Below are positions 44,610 to 52,317 of a stretch of DNA of 64,000 nucleotides, one piece after another (positions within the stretch are counted from its first letter, which is position 1; every line of letters starts with the position of its first letter). A program made the position numbers and the translations under genes. The notes beneath the pieces were generated by a model that had not been told where the DNA came from, ran no database searches, and was given only the letters and a program-made list of their open reading frames with translations. Origin of the DNA: Pseudaminobacter sp040049255 (GTDB taxonomy: Bacteria; Pseudomonadota; Alphaproteobacteria; Rhizobiales; Rhizobiaceae); NCBI RefSeq assembly GCF_040049255.1, contig NZ_JBDZDR010000003.1:310001-374000 (forward strand), given 5' to 3'.

Positions 44610-45527
44610 TCACTTCTCGCGTTCGGCGATGAAGCTTGCCGCTTGCTTCAGGAGTGCGGCCCGCTCGCCATAGGGTTCGAGAAGGGCGTGCGCCTGGGCC
44701 ACGAGGCCGGCAAGCTGCGTGCGTGTCCAGTCGACGCCATGCAGGGCCGCCAGCGTCGCCTTGCCCGCGGCGGCGTCCTTGCCGGTGGCCTTGCCCATGG
44801 TTTCCGCATTGGCGGTCAGGTCGAGCAGGTCGTCGGCAAGCTGGAAGGCAAGGCCGATGGCCGAGCCGAACTCCGCCAGCCGCTCGCGGTCTTCCTCTGC
44901 CGCGCCGGCAATGATGGCGCCGGCCTCGCAGGCATAGCGGATCAGCGCGCCGGTCTTCATCGCCTGCAGCCGGATGATGCCGGCCTCGTCGGGGGCACGC
45001 CGCTCCGCCTCCAGGTCGAGCGCCTGGCCGCCGGCCATGCCACCCGGGCCCGCAGCGCGCGCAAGCCCCAGCACCAGGGCCAGCTTGCGCTCGGCCGGCA
45101 GCGCAGTTGCCGCGTCGGCGAGTATGTCGAAGGCGTAGGTCAACAGGCTGTCGCCGGCCAGGATGGCGCTGGCCTCGTCGAAGGCGCGATGCACGGTGGG
45201 CTGGCCGCGGCGCAGGTCGTCGTCGTCCATCGCCGGCAGGTCGTCGTGGATCAGCGAATAGCAGTGCGTGCATTCCAGCGCCGCCGCCACGCGCAGTGCC
45301 GCCTCGCCATCCGCGTCGAACAGGGCGGAGCTTTCCAGCACCAGGAACGGGCGCAGCCGCTTGCCGCCATTCAGCACGCCGTGCCGCATCGCCGCCATCA
45401 GTGTCCCCGGTCTCGCGATCTCGCCCGGCAGCAGGCGCTCGTCCAGCATTTGGCGCAAAAGCGCCTCGACAGCCTCGGCTCGGGCTGCAAGCTGCGCTTC
45501 GAAGGGGAGGTCGTGGGCATCCATCAT
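44610..45527 (-). CDS. ispA: Farnesyl/geranyl diphosphate synthase (polyprenyl synthetase)
   Basis: This is a 305-aa all-helical prenyltransferase. The first aspartate-rich motif is in HDDLPAMDDDDLRRG and the second in QLADDLLDL. It condenses IPP with allylic diphosphates to farnesyl diphosphate for quinones and undecaprenol. Length and the DDLPAMDDDDLRRG form match bacterial IspA. It is divergent from mtgA and functionally linked to ispG 3.3 kb away. Confidence 0.94.
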   Translation of the reverse strand: MMDAHDLPFEAQLAARAEAVEALLRQMLDERLLPGEIARPGTLMAAMRHGVLNGGKRLRPFLVLESSALFDADGEAALRVAAALECTHCYSLIHDDLPAMDDDDLRRGQPTVHRAFDEASAILAGDSLLTYAFDILADAATALPAERKLALVLGLARAAGPGGMAGGQALDLEAERRAPDEAGIIRLQAMKTGALIRYACEAGAIIAGAAEEDRERLAEFGSAIGLAFQLADDLLDLTANAETMGKATGKDAAAGKATLAALHGVDWTRTQLAGLVAQAHALLEPYGERAALLKQAASFIAEREK

Positions 45528-45670
45528 GGCGGGCAGGGTTTACGACAATCGCCGGCGGGGTCAAGCGCCGTCGCGGCGAATCGCCTTCCACGGCATTGGC
45601 GCCCTTCAGGCGTTGCGCGGCGCGGCAACCGCCTTTATGCCGGGGGCAGGAGTTTTGAGGGGCAGACCTC

Positions 45671-46414
45671 TTGGATGAACCGGTAACCGATCCCGATGTG
45701 CACGAGTTCGCCATTGCAGCGAAGCCAAGAGCGCGCCGCGGCGCCCGGACCTGGATGCGTCGCGTCGTGCGCTTCCTGACCTGCCTCGCGGTGCTGCCCC
45801 TGGCGCTGACCCTTTTCTATCTGCTGCCCTTCGTGCACCCGGTCTCGACGCTGATGCTGAAGGACCTGGCGACCCTGTCCGGCTACGAGCGGCAATGGGT
45901 GGATATCGAAGACGTCGCGCCGGTGCTCGCCCATTCGGTGATCATGTCGGAGGACGGACAGTTCTGCTCGCATCGCGGCATCGACTGGAGCGAGTTGCGC
46001 GCCGTGGTCAACGATGCGCTGGCCGGAGAGGCGACGCGCGGCGCCTCGACCATTCCCATGCAGACGGTCAAGAACCTGTTCCTGTGGAACGACCGCTCGG
46101 TCATTCGCAAGGGGCTGGAAGTGCCGCTGGCGGTCTATTTCGACGCGGTGACGTCGAAGCGGCGAATCCTGGAAATCTATCTCAACATCGCCGAGTGGGG
46201 CCCCGGCATCTATGGCATCGAGGCAGCCAGCCAATACCATTTCAAGGTTCCGGCAAAGCAGCTCAACGCCCGCCAGGCGGCGCTGCTGGCGGTGACGCTG
46301 CCCAACCCGATCGACCGCAACCCGGCAAAGGCGGGCCCGGGCCTGAAGCGGCTTGCCAATGTCATCCAGCGCCGCGCTGCGCGTTCCGGCGCCTATGTGC
46401 AGTGCCTGGACTAG
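45671..46414 (+). CDS. mtgA: Monofunctional biosynthetic peptidoglycan transglycosylase
   Basis: This is 247 aa if the TTG at 45671 is used; ATG 45755 would still keep the membrane anchor. One transmembrane segment lies near residues 33-53, followed by a GT51 domain. The catalytic Glu is in SEDGQFCSHRGIDW, then GASTIPMQTVKNLFL, RRILEIYLNIAEWG and RQAALLAVTLPNP. It polymerises lipid II glycan strands at the inner membrane. It has no transpeptidase domain. Confidence 0.94.
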   Translation: MDEPVTDPDVHEFAIAAKPRARRGARTWMRRVVRFLTCLAVLPLALTLFYLLPFVHPVSTLMLKDLATLSGYERQWVDIEDVAPVLAHSVIMSEDGQFCSHRGIDWSELRAVVNDALAGEATRGASTIPMQTVKNLFLWNDRSVIRKGLEVPLAVYFDAVTSKRRILEIYLNIAEWGPGIYGIEAASQYHFKVPAKQLNARQAALLAVTLPNPIDRNPAKAGPGLKRLANVIQRRAARSGAYVQCLD

Positions 46415-46590
46415 CGCGCGGAAGCTTCAGGAACTGCGCGCCTTGAGGCGATAAAAAAAGATCGTGGCGGGTGCTGGCCTTTTGCGGCACAGCCGTGTAT
46501 AGCCACGCCCACTAATCTCAGATTTCGGCCCGCGACGTGCGGCCCTTTCGCGAGGGCAATCGGGGTCTTTACGATGGATGGAGCAATTCC

Positions 46591-46773
46591 ATGGCTGTGC
46601 CAAAACGAAAAACCTCGCCGTCCAAGCGCGGCATGCGCCGTTCGGCCGATGCGCTGAAGGCCCCGACCTATGTCGAGGACAAGAACTCGGGCGAAATGCG
46701 CCGCCCGCACCACATCGACCTGAAGACCGGCATGTATCGCGGCCGCCAGGTCCTGACGCCGAAGGAAGGCTGA
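46591..46773 (+). CDS. rpmF: 50S ribosomal protein L32
   Basis: This is a 60-aa basic protein beginning MAVPKRKTSPSKRGMRRS, the standard L32 N-terminus. It ends HHIDLKTGMYRGRQVLTPKEG in segments. It lacks the zinc-binding cysteines found in some L32 forms. An in-frame extension upstream of 46591 is not conserved sequence. A strong terminator follows. Confidence 0.98.
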   Translation: MAVPKRKTSPSKRGMRRSADALKAPTYVEDKNSGEMRRPHHIDLKTGMYRGRQVLTPKEG

Positions 46774-46808
46774 GCAGCCTTTCCGACGCTTCGGTTAGAG
46801 AAAAGAAA

Positions 46809-46840
46809 AGGACCGGCCTCGCGCCGGTCCTTTTTCTTTT
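46809..46840 (+). terminator. Rho-independent terminator after rpmF
   Basis: AGGACCGGC and GCCGGTCCT form a 9-bp stem with a 5-nt loop, followed by TTTTTCTTTT and preceded by an A-rich run. It probably works in both directions, serving the convergent gene at 46910-47338 as well. Confidence 0.9.
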
Positions 46841-46909
46841 TGGCCGCGTTCCTGGCCGCATGCATGTTCCGGCGCGGTTGACGCGCCGGAGTGAGCCTTG
46901 CGGTCAGTC

Positions 46910-47338
46910 TCAGCCGGCGTCGGCTTCGAAGCCCGCTGCCTCGATGCCGGCGACGGCGGCAAGCTCGTCATTGTCGGAGGTGTCGCCGGTGATGCCGACG
47001 GCACCGACCAGCTGACCGGCGGAGCGCACCAGCACGCCACCCGGCACGGGAACGATCCTGCCGCCGCTGACGCCCGACAGGCCTTCCATGAAGTGCGGGC
47101 GCTCCTTGGCCATCGCCTCGATCTTGCGCGAGCCCATGCCGACGGCCAGCGCGCCGTAGGCCTTGCCCGAGGCGATCTCGAAGCGCAGCATGGACGAGCC
47201 GTCCTGCTTCTGGAACGCGATCACATGGCCGCCCGCGTCGAGCACGACGACGGAGAGGGGCTTGAGGCCCGCTTCCTTGGCCTTGGCGAAGGCGGCTTCG
47301 ATGATGTGATTGGCTTTGGCGAGCGAAATTGAGGTCAT
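46910..47338 (-). CDS. GlcG/HbpS-family heme-binding-like protein
   Basis: This is a 142-aa single-domain protein with the GlcG fold: helical N-terminus, SVVVLDAGGHVIAFQKQDGSS, GVLVRSAGQLVGAVGITGDTSDNDE. No signal peptide is present, so it is cytoplasmic. Family members bind heme or related cofactors or are uncharacterised partners of glycolate or propanediol enzymes. The role here is unknown. Confidence 0.85.
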   Translation of the reverse strand: MTSISLAKANHIIEAAFAKAKEAGLKPLSVVVLDAGGHVIAFQKQDGSSMLRFEIASGKAYGALAVGMGSRKIEAMAKERPHFMEGLSGVSGGRIVPVPGGVLVRSAGQLVGAVGITGDTSDNDELAAVAGIEAAGFEADAG

Positions 47339-47584
47339 TGGTCTCTCCGGAATAATCTGGTCACTCGGCCGGCTTCACAGCAGGCGCCGGACCGGGTTGA
47401 AAATTGATTGGCGAAGTCGATATGCGGGCTCGGCAGGATCGGCGATGCGGCAACGCGCCTGCCGGCAGGCAAAATATGTCCAAAGCTGCTTTGAAGTGCT
47501 TCCGGGGCTGGCGCTCCGAGCCCAGCGGGCGGTCGTTGATCAACTGAACGGTGAAGACACCGGCGTCCGTCCACTATGCGCGTA

Positions 47585-48187
47585 CTACCCCATCGAATCG
47601 ATCTTGCGCTGCATGGCGGCGACTTGTTCCTTCAGTTCCTGAAGGTCGTCGGCCTTGTCGGAAACATCCTTCTTTTCCTTGTCGGGCGCGGCCGGAGCTG
47701 CGGGGGTGCCCTGCGGAAAGGCCGTGAACATGCGCATGGCGTTCTGGAACATTTCCATGTTGCGCCGGGTCTGCTCTTCCAGCGCCTTCATGGGCATCAG
47801 CTTCATCACGTCCATGGGGCTGGCGCCCATAGCCGTCTTCATCTGTTCCCTGAACCGCTCCTGCTCCTTGGCGAAAGCAGTCATCGACTGCTCGAGGAAA
47901 CTCGGCACGATCATCTGCATCTGGTCGCCATAGAAGGCGATCAGCTGGCGCAGGAACGGGATCGGCAGCATGTTCTGCCCGTCCTTGTTCTCCAGCTCGA
48001 AAATGATCTGGGTCAGCACGGAATGGGTGATGTCCTCGCCGGTCTTGGCGTCCTGCACGCTGAATTCCTCACCCTTCTTGACCATCTCAGCGAGGTCCTC
48101 GAGGGTCACGTAGGTGCTGGTCCCCGTGTTGTAGAGGCGGCGGTTGGCATATTTCTTGATCACTACCGGATCGTCTTTAGCGGCCAT
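47585..48187 (-). CDS. phaR: Polyhydroxyalkanoate synthesis repressor PhaR
   Basis: This is 200 aa from the ATG at 48187; the longer frame reaches into the intergenic region. The N-terminal PhaR DNA-binding domain contains VVIKKYANRRLYNTGTSTYVTLEDL in segments. A PHB-binding region with a Met/Gln-rich helical C-terminus follows. It represses phasin and PHB genes until it is titrated by PHB granules. It is divergent from phaA, and the gap between them is rich in TGC/GCA motifs that could be its sites. Confidence 0.95.
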   Translation of the reverse strand: MAAKDDPVVIKKYANRRLYNTGTSTYVTLEDLAEMVKKGEEFSVQDAKTGEDITHSVLTQIIFELENKDGQNMLPIPFLRQLIAFYGDQMQMIVPSFLEQSMTAFAKEQERFREQMKTAMGASPMDVMKLMPMKALEEQTRRNMEMFQNAMRMFTAFPQGTPAAPAAPDKEKKDVSDKADDLQELKEQVAAMQRKIDSMG

Positions 48188-48284
48188 CAACTTCCTCCCC
48201 GGGCACCGGCATGCCCTCAAGGCGGCCGGCAACAATTGCGCCGAAAATAAGGATATGCGCAAAGCCGCCGCAATTCAAAGGAGT

Positions 48285-48377
48285 TTGTGCACTGCGGCAT
48301 GATTCAGCCGGGAAATGCCGCTATTCTGCGGAATTGCAGTTCCCTCGCAGTCTGCCATCTCATTGTGCAGTTGCGAT
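48285..48377. promoter_or_regulatory. TGC/GCA-rich region between phaR and phaA, possible PhaR sites
   Basis: TTGTGCACTGCGGCA (48285-48299), CTGCGGAATTGCAG (48326-48339) and TTGTGCAGTTGCGA (48364-48377) are spaced along the 282-bp divergent region. PhaR proteins of Paracoccus type bind TGC-rich or CTGC-N-GCAG sequences. The assignment is by resemblance only. Confidence 0.45.
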
Positions 48378-48469
48378 TTCCAGTTTGACTCGGCCTTGGG
48401 AACGGGCAAGAAACATCGAGGGAGAGAACCTTGCGGCATGCCAGCCGCGAATCCACTCAGGAGACCAAA

Positions 48470-49654
48470 ATGTCCGGCTCGAATGCAATCGTGATCGCCA
48501 GCGCTGCCCGCACGCCCGTTGGCTCCTTCAATGGCGCTTTCGCCAGCATTCCGGCCCACGAGCTTGGCGCCGTGGCCATTCGCGAAGCGCTGACACGCGC
48601 CTCTGTCGAGGGGCAGGAGGTCGACGAGGTCATTCTCGGCCAGGTGCTGCAGGCCGGCCAGGGCCAGAACCCGGCGCGGCAGGCTTCCATCGGCGCCGGC
48701 CTGCCCAAGGAAACCACGGCCTGGAGCCTCAACCAGGTTTGCGGGTCGGGCCTGCGTTCAATCGCGCTCGGCATGCAGCAGATCGCGACCGGCGACGCCC
48801 GGATAATCGTCGCGGGTGGCCAGGAATCCATGTCCATGTCGCCGCACTGCCAGCATCTGCGCGCCGGCGTGAAGATGGGCGACTATTCGATGATCGACAC
48901 CATGATCAGGGACGGGCTTTGGGACGCCTTCAACGGCTACCACATGGGCGTCACCGCCGAGAACGTGGCGCGCCAGTTCCAGATCACCCGCGACGAGCAG
49001 GACCAGTTCGCACTGGCGTCGCAGAACAAGGCCGAGGCCGCGCAGAAGGCCGGCAGGTTCAAGGACGAGATCGTCGCCGTGACGGTGAAGGGCCGCAAGG
49101 GCGACACCGTCGTCGACCAGGACGAATATATCCGCCACGGCGCGACGCTGGAGGCCATGCAGAAGCTGCGGCCCGCCTTCGACAAGGAAGGCACGGTGAC
49201 GGCGGGCAACGCCTCCGGCATCAATGACGGTGCTGCCGCCGCAGTGCTGATGTCGGAGGCCGAGGCCGCCCGGCGCGGCATCGCTCCTCTGGCCCGGATC
49301 GTCTCCTGGGCGACTGCCGGCGTCGATCCGCAGGTCATGGGCACCGGCCCGATTCCGGCTTCGCGCAGGGCGCTGGAAAAGGCCGGATGGAAGGCCGAGG
49401 ACCTCGACCTCGTGGAAGCCAATGAGGCCTTCGCGGCGCAGGCCTGCGCGGTCAACAAGGGCATGGGGTGGAACCCGGAAATCGTCAACGTCAATGGCGG
49501 CGCCATCGCCATCGGTCACCCGATCGGCGCCTCGGGCGCGCGCATCTTCAACACGCTGGTCTACGAGATGCGCCGCCGCGGCGCCAAGAAGGGGCTTGCC
49601 ACCCTGTGCATCGGCGGCGGCATGGGCGTCGCCATGTGCATCGAGGCGCTGTAA
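48470..49654 (+). CDS. phaA: Acetyl-CoA acetyltransferase (beta-ketothiolase)
   Basis: This is 394 aa from the ATG at 48470, preceded by AGGAGACC. The thiolase motifs are complete: NQVCGSGLRSI with the acylated Cys, VNVNGGAIAIGHPIGASGAR with the catalytic His, and CIGGGMGVAMCIE with the second Cys. It condenses two acetyl-CoA to acetoacetyl-CoA for PHB synthesis, or works in reverse. phaB lies 173 bp downstream. Confidence 0.96.
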   Translation: MSGSNAIVIASAARTPVGSFNGAFASIPAHELGAVAIREALTRASVEGQEVDEVILGQVLQAGQGQNPARQASIGAGLPKETTAWSLNQVCGSGLRSIALGMQQIATGDARIIVAGGQESMSMSPHCQHLRAGVKMGDYSMIDTMIRDGLWDAFNGYHMGVTAENVARQFQITRDEQDQFALASQNKAEAAQKAGRFKDEIVAVTVKGRKGDTVVDQDEYIRHGATLEAMQKLRPAFDKEGTVTAGNASGINDGAAAAVLMSEAEAARRGIAPLARIVSWATAGVDPQVMGTGPIPASRRALEKAGWKAEDLDLVEANEAFAAQACAVNKGMGWNPEIVNVNGGAIAIGHPIGASGARIFNTLVYEMRRRGAKKGLATLCIGGGMGVAMCIEAL

Positions 49655-49666
49655 GCAAAGAATTCG

Positions 49667-49696
49667 ACGGGCGGCTTCAGCCGCCCGTTTCGTTTT
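49667..49696 (+). terminator. Rho-independent terminator after phaA
   Basis: ACGGGCGGC and GCCGCCCGT form a 9-bp stem with a TTCA loop, followed by TTCGTTTT. Because phaB follows on the same strand, the hairpin probably causes partial termination, giving phaA more transcript than phaB unless phaB has its own promoter. Confidence 0.8.
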
Positions 49697-49827
49697 GGGC
49701 AACCGAGACGGGCAAGACAACCGGTCGCGGAGGAAACACGGCGAAAAGGTCTCGCGCCACGTGATCCGGCTGTATCGAAGAGCATGAGAAGGTCGATAGT
49801 GCAACGAGCGAGGGGGAGTGAACGATC

Positions 49828-50550
49828 ATGGTCAGAACTGCAATCGTCACCGGCGGAACCCGCGGCATCGGCGCGGCAATCTCGATCGCGCTGAAGAACG
49901 ACGGCTATCACGTGGCCGCCAACTATGCCGGCAATGACGAGGCCGCCGAAAAGTTCAGTCGGGAAACCGGCATCCCGGTCTACAAATGGTCGGTTGCCGA
50001 CTACGAGGCTTGCGTGGCCGGCATCGGCAAGGTCGAGGCGGACCTCGGCCCCGTGGACATCCTCGTCAACAACGCCGGCATCACCCGCGACGCCATGTTC
50101 CACAGGATGACGCGCGAGCAGTGGGACGAGGTGATCGGCACCAATCTCAACGGCGTCTTCAACATGACGCATCCGCTTTGGAGCGGCATGCGCGACAGAA
50201 AATTCGGCCGCGTCATCACGATTTCCTCCATCAATGGCCAGAAGGGCCAGGTCGGCCAGGTCAACTATTCCGCCTCCAAGGCCGGCGACATCGGCTTCAC
50301 CAAGGCGCTGGCGCAGGAGGGCGCGCGGGCCGGGATCACTGTCAACGTCGTCTGCCCGGGCTATATCGGGACCGACATGGTGATGGCCGTGCCGGAGAAG
50401 GTGCGCGAATCCATCATCGCGCAGATCCCGGTCGGCCGGCTGGGCGAGCCGGAGGAAATCGCGCGCTGCGTGCTGTTCCTCGCCTCGGACGAGGCGGGCT
50501 TCATCACCGGCTCGACCATCACCGCCAATGGCGGCCAGTATCTGATCTGA
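49828..50550 (+). CDS. phaB: Acetoacetyl-CoA reductase
   Basis: This is a 240-aa short-chain dehydrogenase with the NADP-binding TGGTRGIGAAIS and structural NNAGI. The catalytic Ser is in ISSINGQKGQ and the YSASK motif carries Tyr and Lys. The QVNYSASKAG and VCPGYIGTDMV segments match PhaB. It reduces acetoacetyl-CoA to (R)-3-hydroxybutyryl-CoA. The PHB synthase gene is not in the window. Confidence 0.95.
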   Translation: MVRTAIVTGGTRGIGAAISIALKNDGYHVAANYAGNDEAAEKFSRETGIPVYKWSVADYEACVAGIGKVEADLGPVDILVNNAGITRDAMFHRMTREQWDEVIGTNLNGVFNMTHPLWSGMRDRKFGRVITISSINGQKGQVGQVNYSASKAGDIGFTKALAQEGARAGITVNVVCPGYIGTDMVMAVPEKVRESIIAQIPVGRLGEPEEIARCVLFLASDEAGFITGSTITANGGQYLI

Positions 50551-50576
50551 CACGAAGGCGATATTCCAGGCTCGGG

Positions 50577-50606
50577 AGGCGGCGCCATCAGGCGCCGTCT
50601 CGTTTT
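50577..50606. terminator. Terminator after phaB, convergent with aqpZ
   Basis: AGGCGGCGCC and GGCGCCGTCT pair (one G-T) into a 10-bp stem with an ATCA loop, then CGTTTTG. It sits between convergent phaB and aqpZ. Confidence 0.8.
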
Positions 50607-50618
50607 GTGTCGTGGCGC

Positions 50619-51308
50619 CTATTCGTCGCCGAACAACGACTTGTGGGCGATGCCGGCCAGGATGGCACCCGCGATGGGGGCCACCCAGAACAGCCACAGC
50701 TGCTGCAGCGCCCAGCCCCCGACAAACAGCGCCGGGGCGGTCGAACGCGCCGGGTTTACCGAGGCGTTGGTCACCGGGATCGAGATCAGGTGAATCAGCG
50801 TCAGTGCAAGGCCGATGGCTATGCCGGCGAAGCCGGCCGGTACCCGACCATGGGTGGCGCCGAGAATGATCATGATGAACATGAATGTCAGCACGATCTC
50901 GATCAGCGCGGCCGAACTGAGCGGATAACCGCCGGGCGAGTGCTCGCCATAGCCATTGGCCGCGAAACCGTTGGCAAGCGAGAAGTCCGCCTTGCCGCTG
51001 GCGACCACATAGAGGATCGCCGAGGCGATGACCGCGCCAATCAGTTGCACGATCACATAGGGCACAAGATCTCTTGCCGGCAGGCGGCCGGCGACCGTGA
51101 GGCCGACCGAGACGGCCGGGTTAAAATGGCCGCCCGAAATGCCGCCGACGGCGTAGACCATTGTCAGCACGGTGAGGCCGAACGCCAACGCAACGCCGGC
51201 AAACCCGATGCCGAGATCGGGGAACGCGGCCGCCAGGACGGCGCTGCCGCAGCCGCCGAAGACGAGCCAGAAAGTGCCAAGAAATTCGGCGAGGAGACGT
51301 TTGGACAT
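50619..51308 (-). CDS. aqpZ: Aquaporin Z
   Basis: This is 229 aa from the ATG at 51308, with AAGGTG upstream. A six-helix MIP-family channel, it has both NPA boxes in HFNPAVS and SVNPARS. The aromatic/Arg filter context with Arg after the second NPA and His in TLIHLISIPVTN favours a water-selective aquaporin over a glycerol facilitator. Confidence 0.96.
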   Translation of the reverse strand: MSKRLLAEFLGTFWLVFGGCGSAVLAAAFPDLGIGFAGVALAFGLTVLTMVYAVGGISGGHFNPAVSVGLTVAGRLPARDLVPYVIVQLIGAVIASAILYVVASGKADFSLANGFAANGYGEHSPGGYPLSSAALIEIVLTFMFIMIILGATHGRVPAGFAGIAIGLALTLIHLISIPVTNASVNPARSTAPALFVGGWALQQLWLFWVAPIAGAILAGIAHKSLFGDE

Positions 51309-51552
51309 CTGTATCACCTTCTAAACACCAAGTTTAGGATGGAGCCATGAATTTGCCCGGAAGACAATGTTTGAAGTCGGACAAGTTTGCCACCTGGGTA
51401 ATTGCCGCCGCTATTCGAGATGACGAAGATTTTACTTGTCGGCAGAGATTGATTCTGTTCCGAAACGGAACGTTTTTGGTAATGTACAGCTATCGCATCG
51501 CAAATGCCCGACCTGCTCTGGGGTCGAATTTTGTGACCAGTGGTTCTGTCAC

Positions 51553-51640
51553 CACAACATGTTGCGGTGAACAAACCGGGAAGCCCGCCGTAGCAGCGAT
51601 TCGTCGCTGGTTCGTTCTCGTTTCAGGCGCAATGTTAACG
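51553..51640 (+). repeat. Degenerate 88-bp repeat, copy 1
   Basis: This copy aligns without gaps to 51826-51913, with roughly three quarters of positions identical by eye. Both include GCAGCGATTCGTCG in the centre and GTTAACG at the end. Confidence 0.75.
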
Positions 51641-51825
51641 GGCCAGCCTGCCGGCAAGCTCGCGCCCGTCACAGATTCTTAATCTTGGTTAGCGATTGCT
51701 TAACTGGCGGCTCGGCCTCAGCGGCGACCTCGCCTCCTGGCAGGAAAAGGTTAACGCTGGTGGCAAAAAGGTGAGGATTGCAGCACCTCGCTAGGCTGCC
51801 ATTTGGGCTGCCATCCCTGTCAAGG

Positions 51826-51913
51826 CACAGCATGTGGTGGGGAACAAAGCGGGAAACCCGTCCGAGCAGCGATTCGTCGCCGATTCGTTCCTCCTTTGGA
51901 CGGAAGGTTAACG
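51826..51913 (+). repeat. Degenerate 88-bp repeat, copy 2
   Basis: This is the second copy, 273 bp (91 codons) downstream of copy 1. Its centre CAGCGATTCGTCGCCGATTC is identical to copy 3. Confidence 0.75.
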
Positions 51914-52090
51914 TGCGTATCGGTCGGGTCACCCTTCCGGGCAGGAAATGCGACTTTTTTCAACCGCTTATCCCTTCCGGTCGCCTCGGGTGGCGAAGCG
52001 ACGGACCTGTCGGGGGGGATCCGGAGTGCGCAGGAATATTAGAGATTCAGCATATGGGGCTGTCGATTGCCGGCCGGGCTATATCTAGCC

Positions 52091-52142
52091 GTGAACAAAA
52101 GCTGAATCAGTTGGAGTCAGCGATTCGTCGCCGATTCGTTCC
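52091..52142 (+). repeat. Degenerate repeat, copy 3 (52 bp, truncated)
   Basis: This copy aligns without gaps to the middle of copy 2. The last 25 bases are identical, including CAGCGATTCGTCGCCGATTC, and GAACAAA is conserved at the start. It carries four GANTC sites, with a fifth two bases beyond its end. Confidence 0.75.
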
Positions 52143-52317
52143 AGACTCGTTCCCGGCCGTTATTCCGCCGAATATTAGGGCTTTCGTTTCTCCTGCCGAA
52201 CCCCTATCTGTCGGGGAAGAGCGACCCGATCATGAGTCCACGCCTGCATAGAGCCGACTGGCCCGCCGCGCCGGGTCTCCGCGAACTGCCGAGCCAGAAA
52301 AGGCCGCCTAATTCCTG

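Larger units (their letters stand above)
51309..52317. other. Gene-free 1-kb region with degenerate repeats and many GANTC sites
   Basis: No ORF here has family character, and the frames of 80-157 codons are probably chance. The region contains three related repeats (listed separately). It holds twelve GANTC sites, five of them within 52104-52148. A CtrA-like TTAG-N7-TTAAC lies at 51689-51704, and a perfect GTTC-N7-GTTC lies at 52138-52152. GTTAAC occurs three times. It separates aqpZ and the helicase gene, which are divergent. Confidence 0.7.

Noticed and set aside
51841..51900. Possible EcfG promoter GGAAC at 51841
   Set aside because: No CGTT at 16 or 17 bp downstream.
51347..52251. ORFs of 111 and 157 codons in the 1-kb gap
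   Set aside because: No family match, composition unlike neighbouring genes, and the only internal similarity comes from the DNA repeats.
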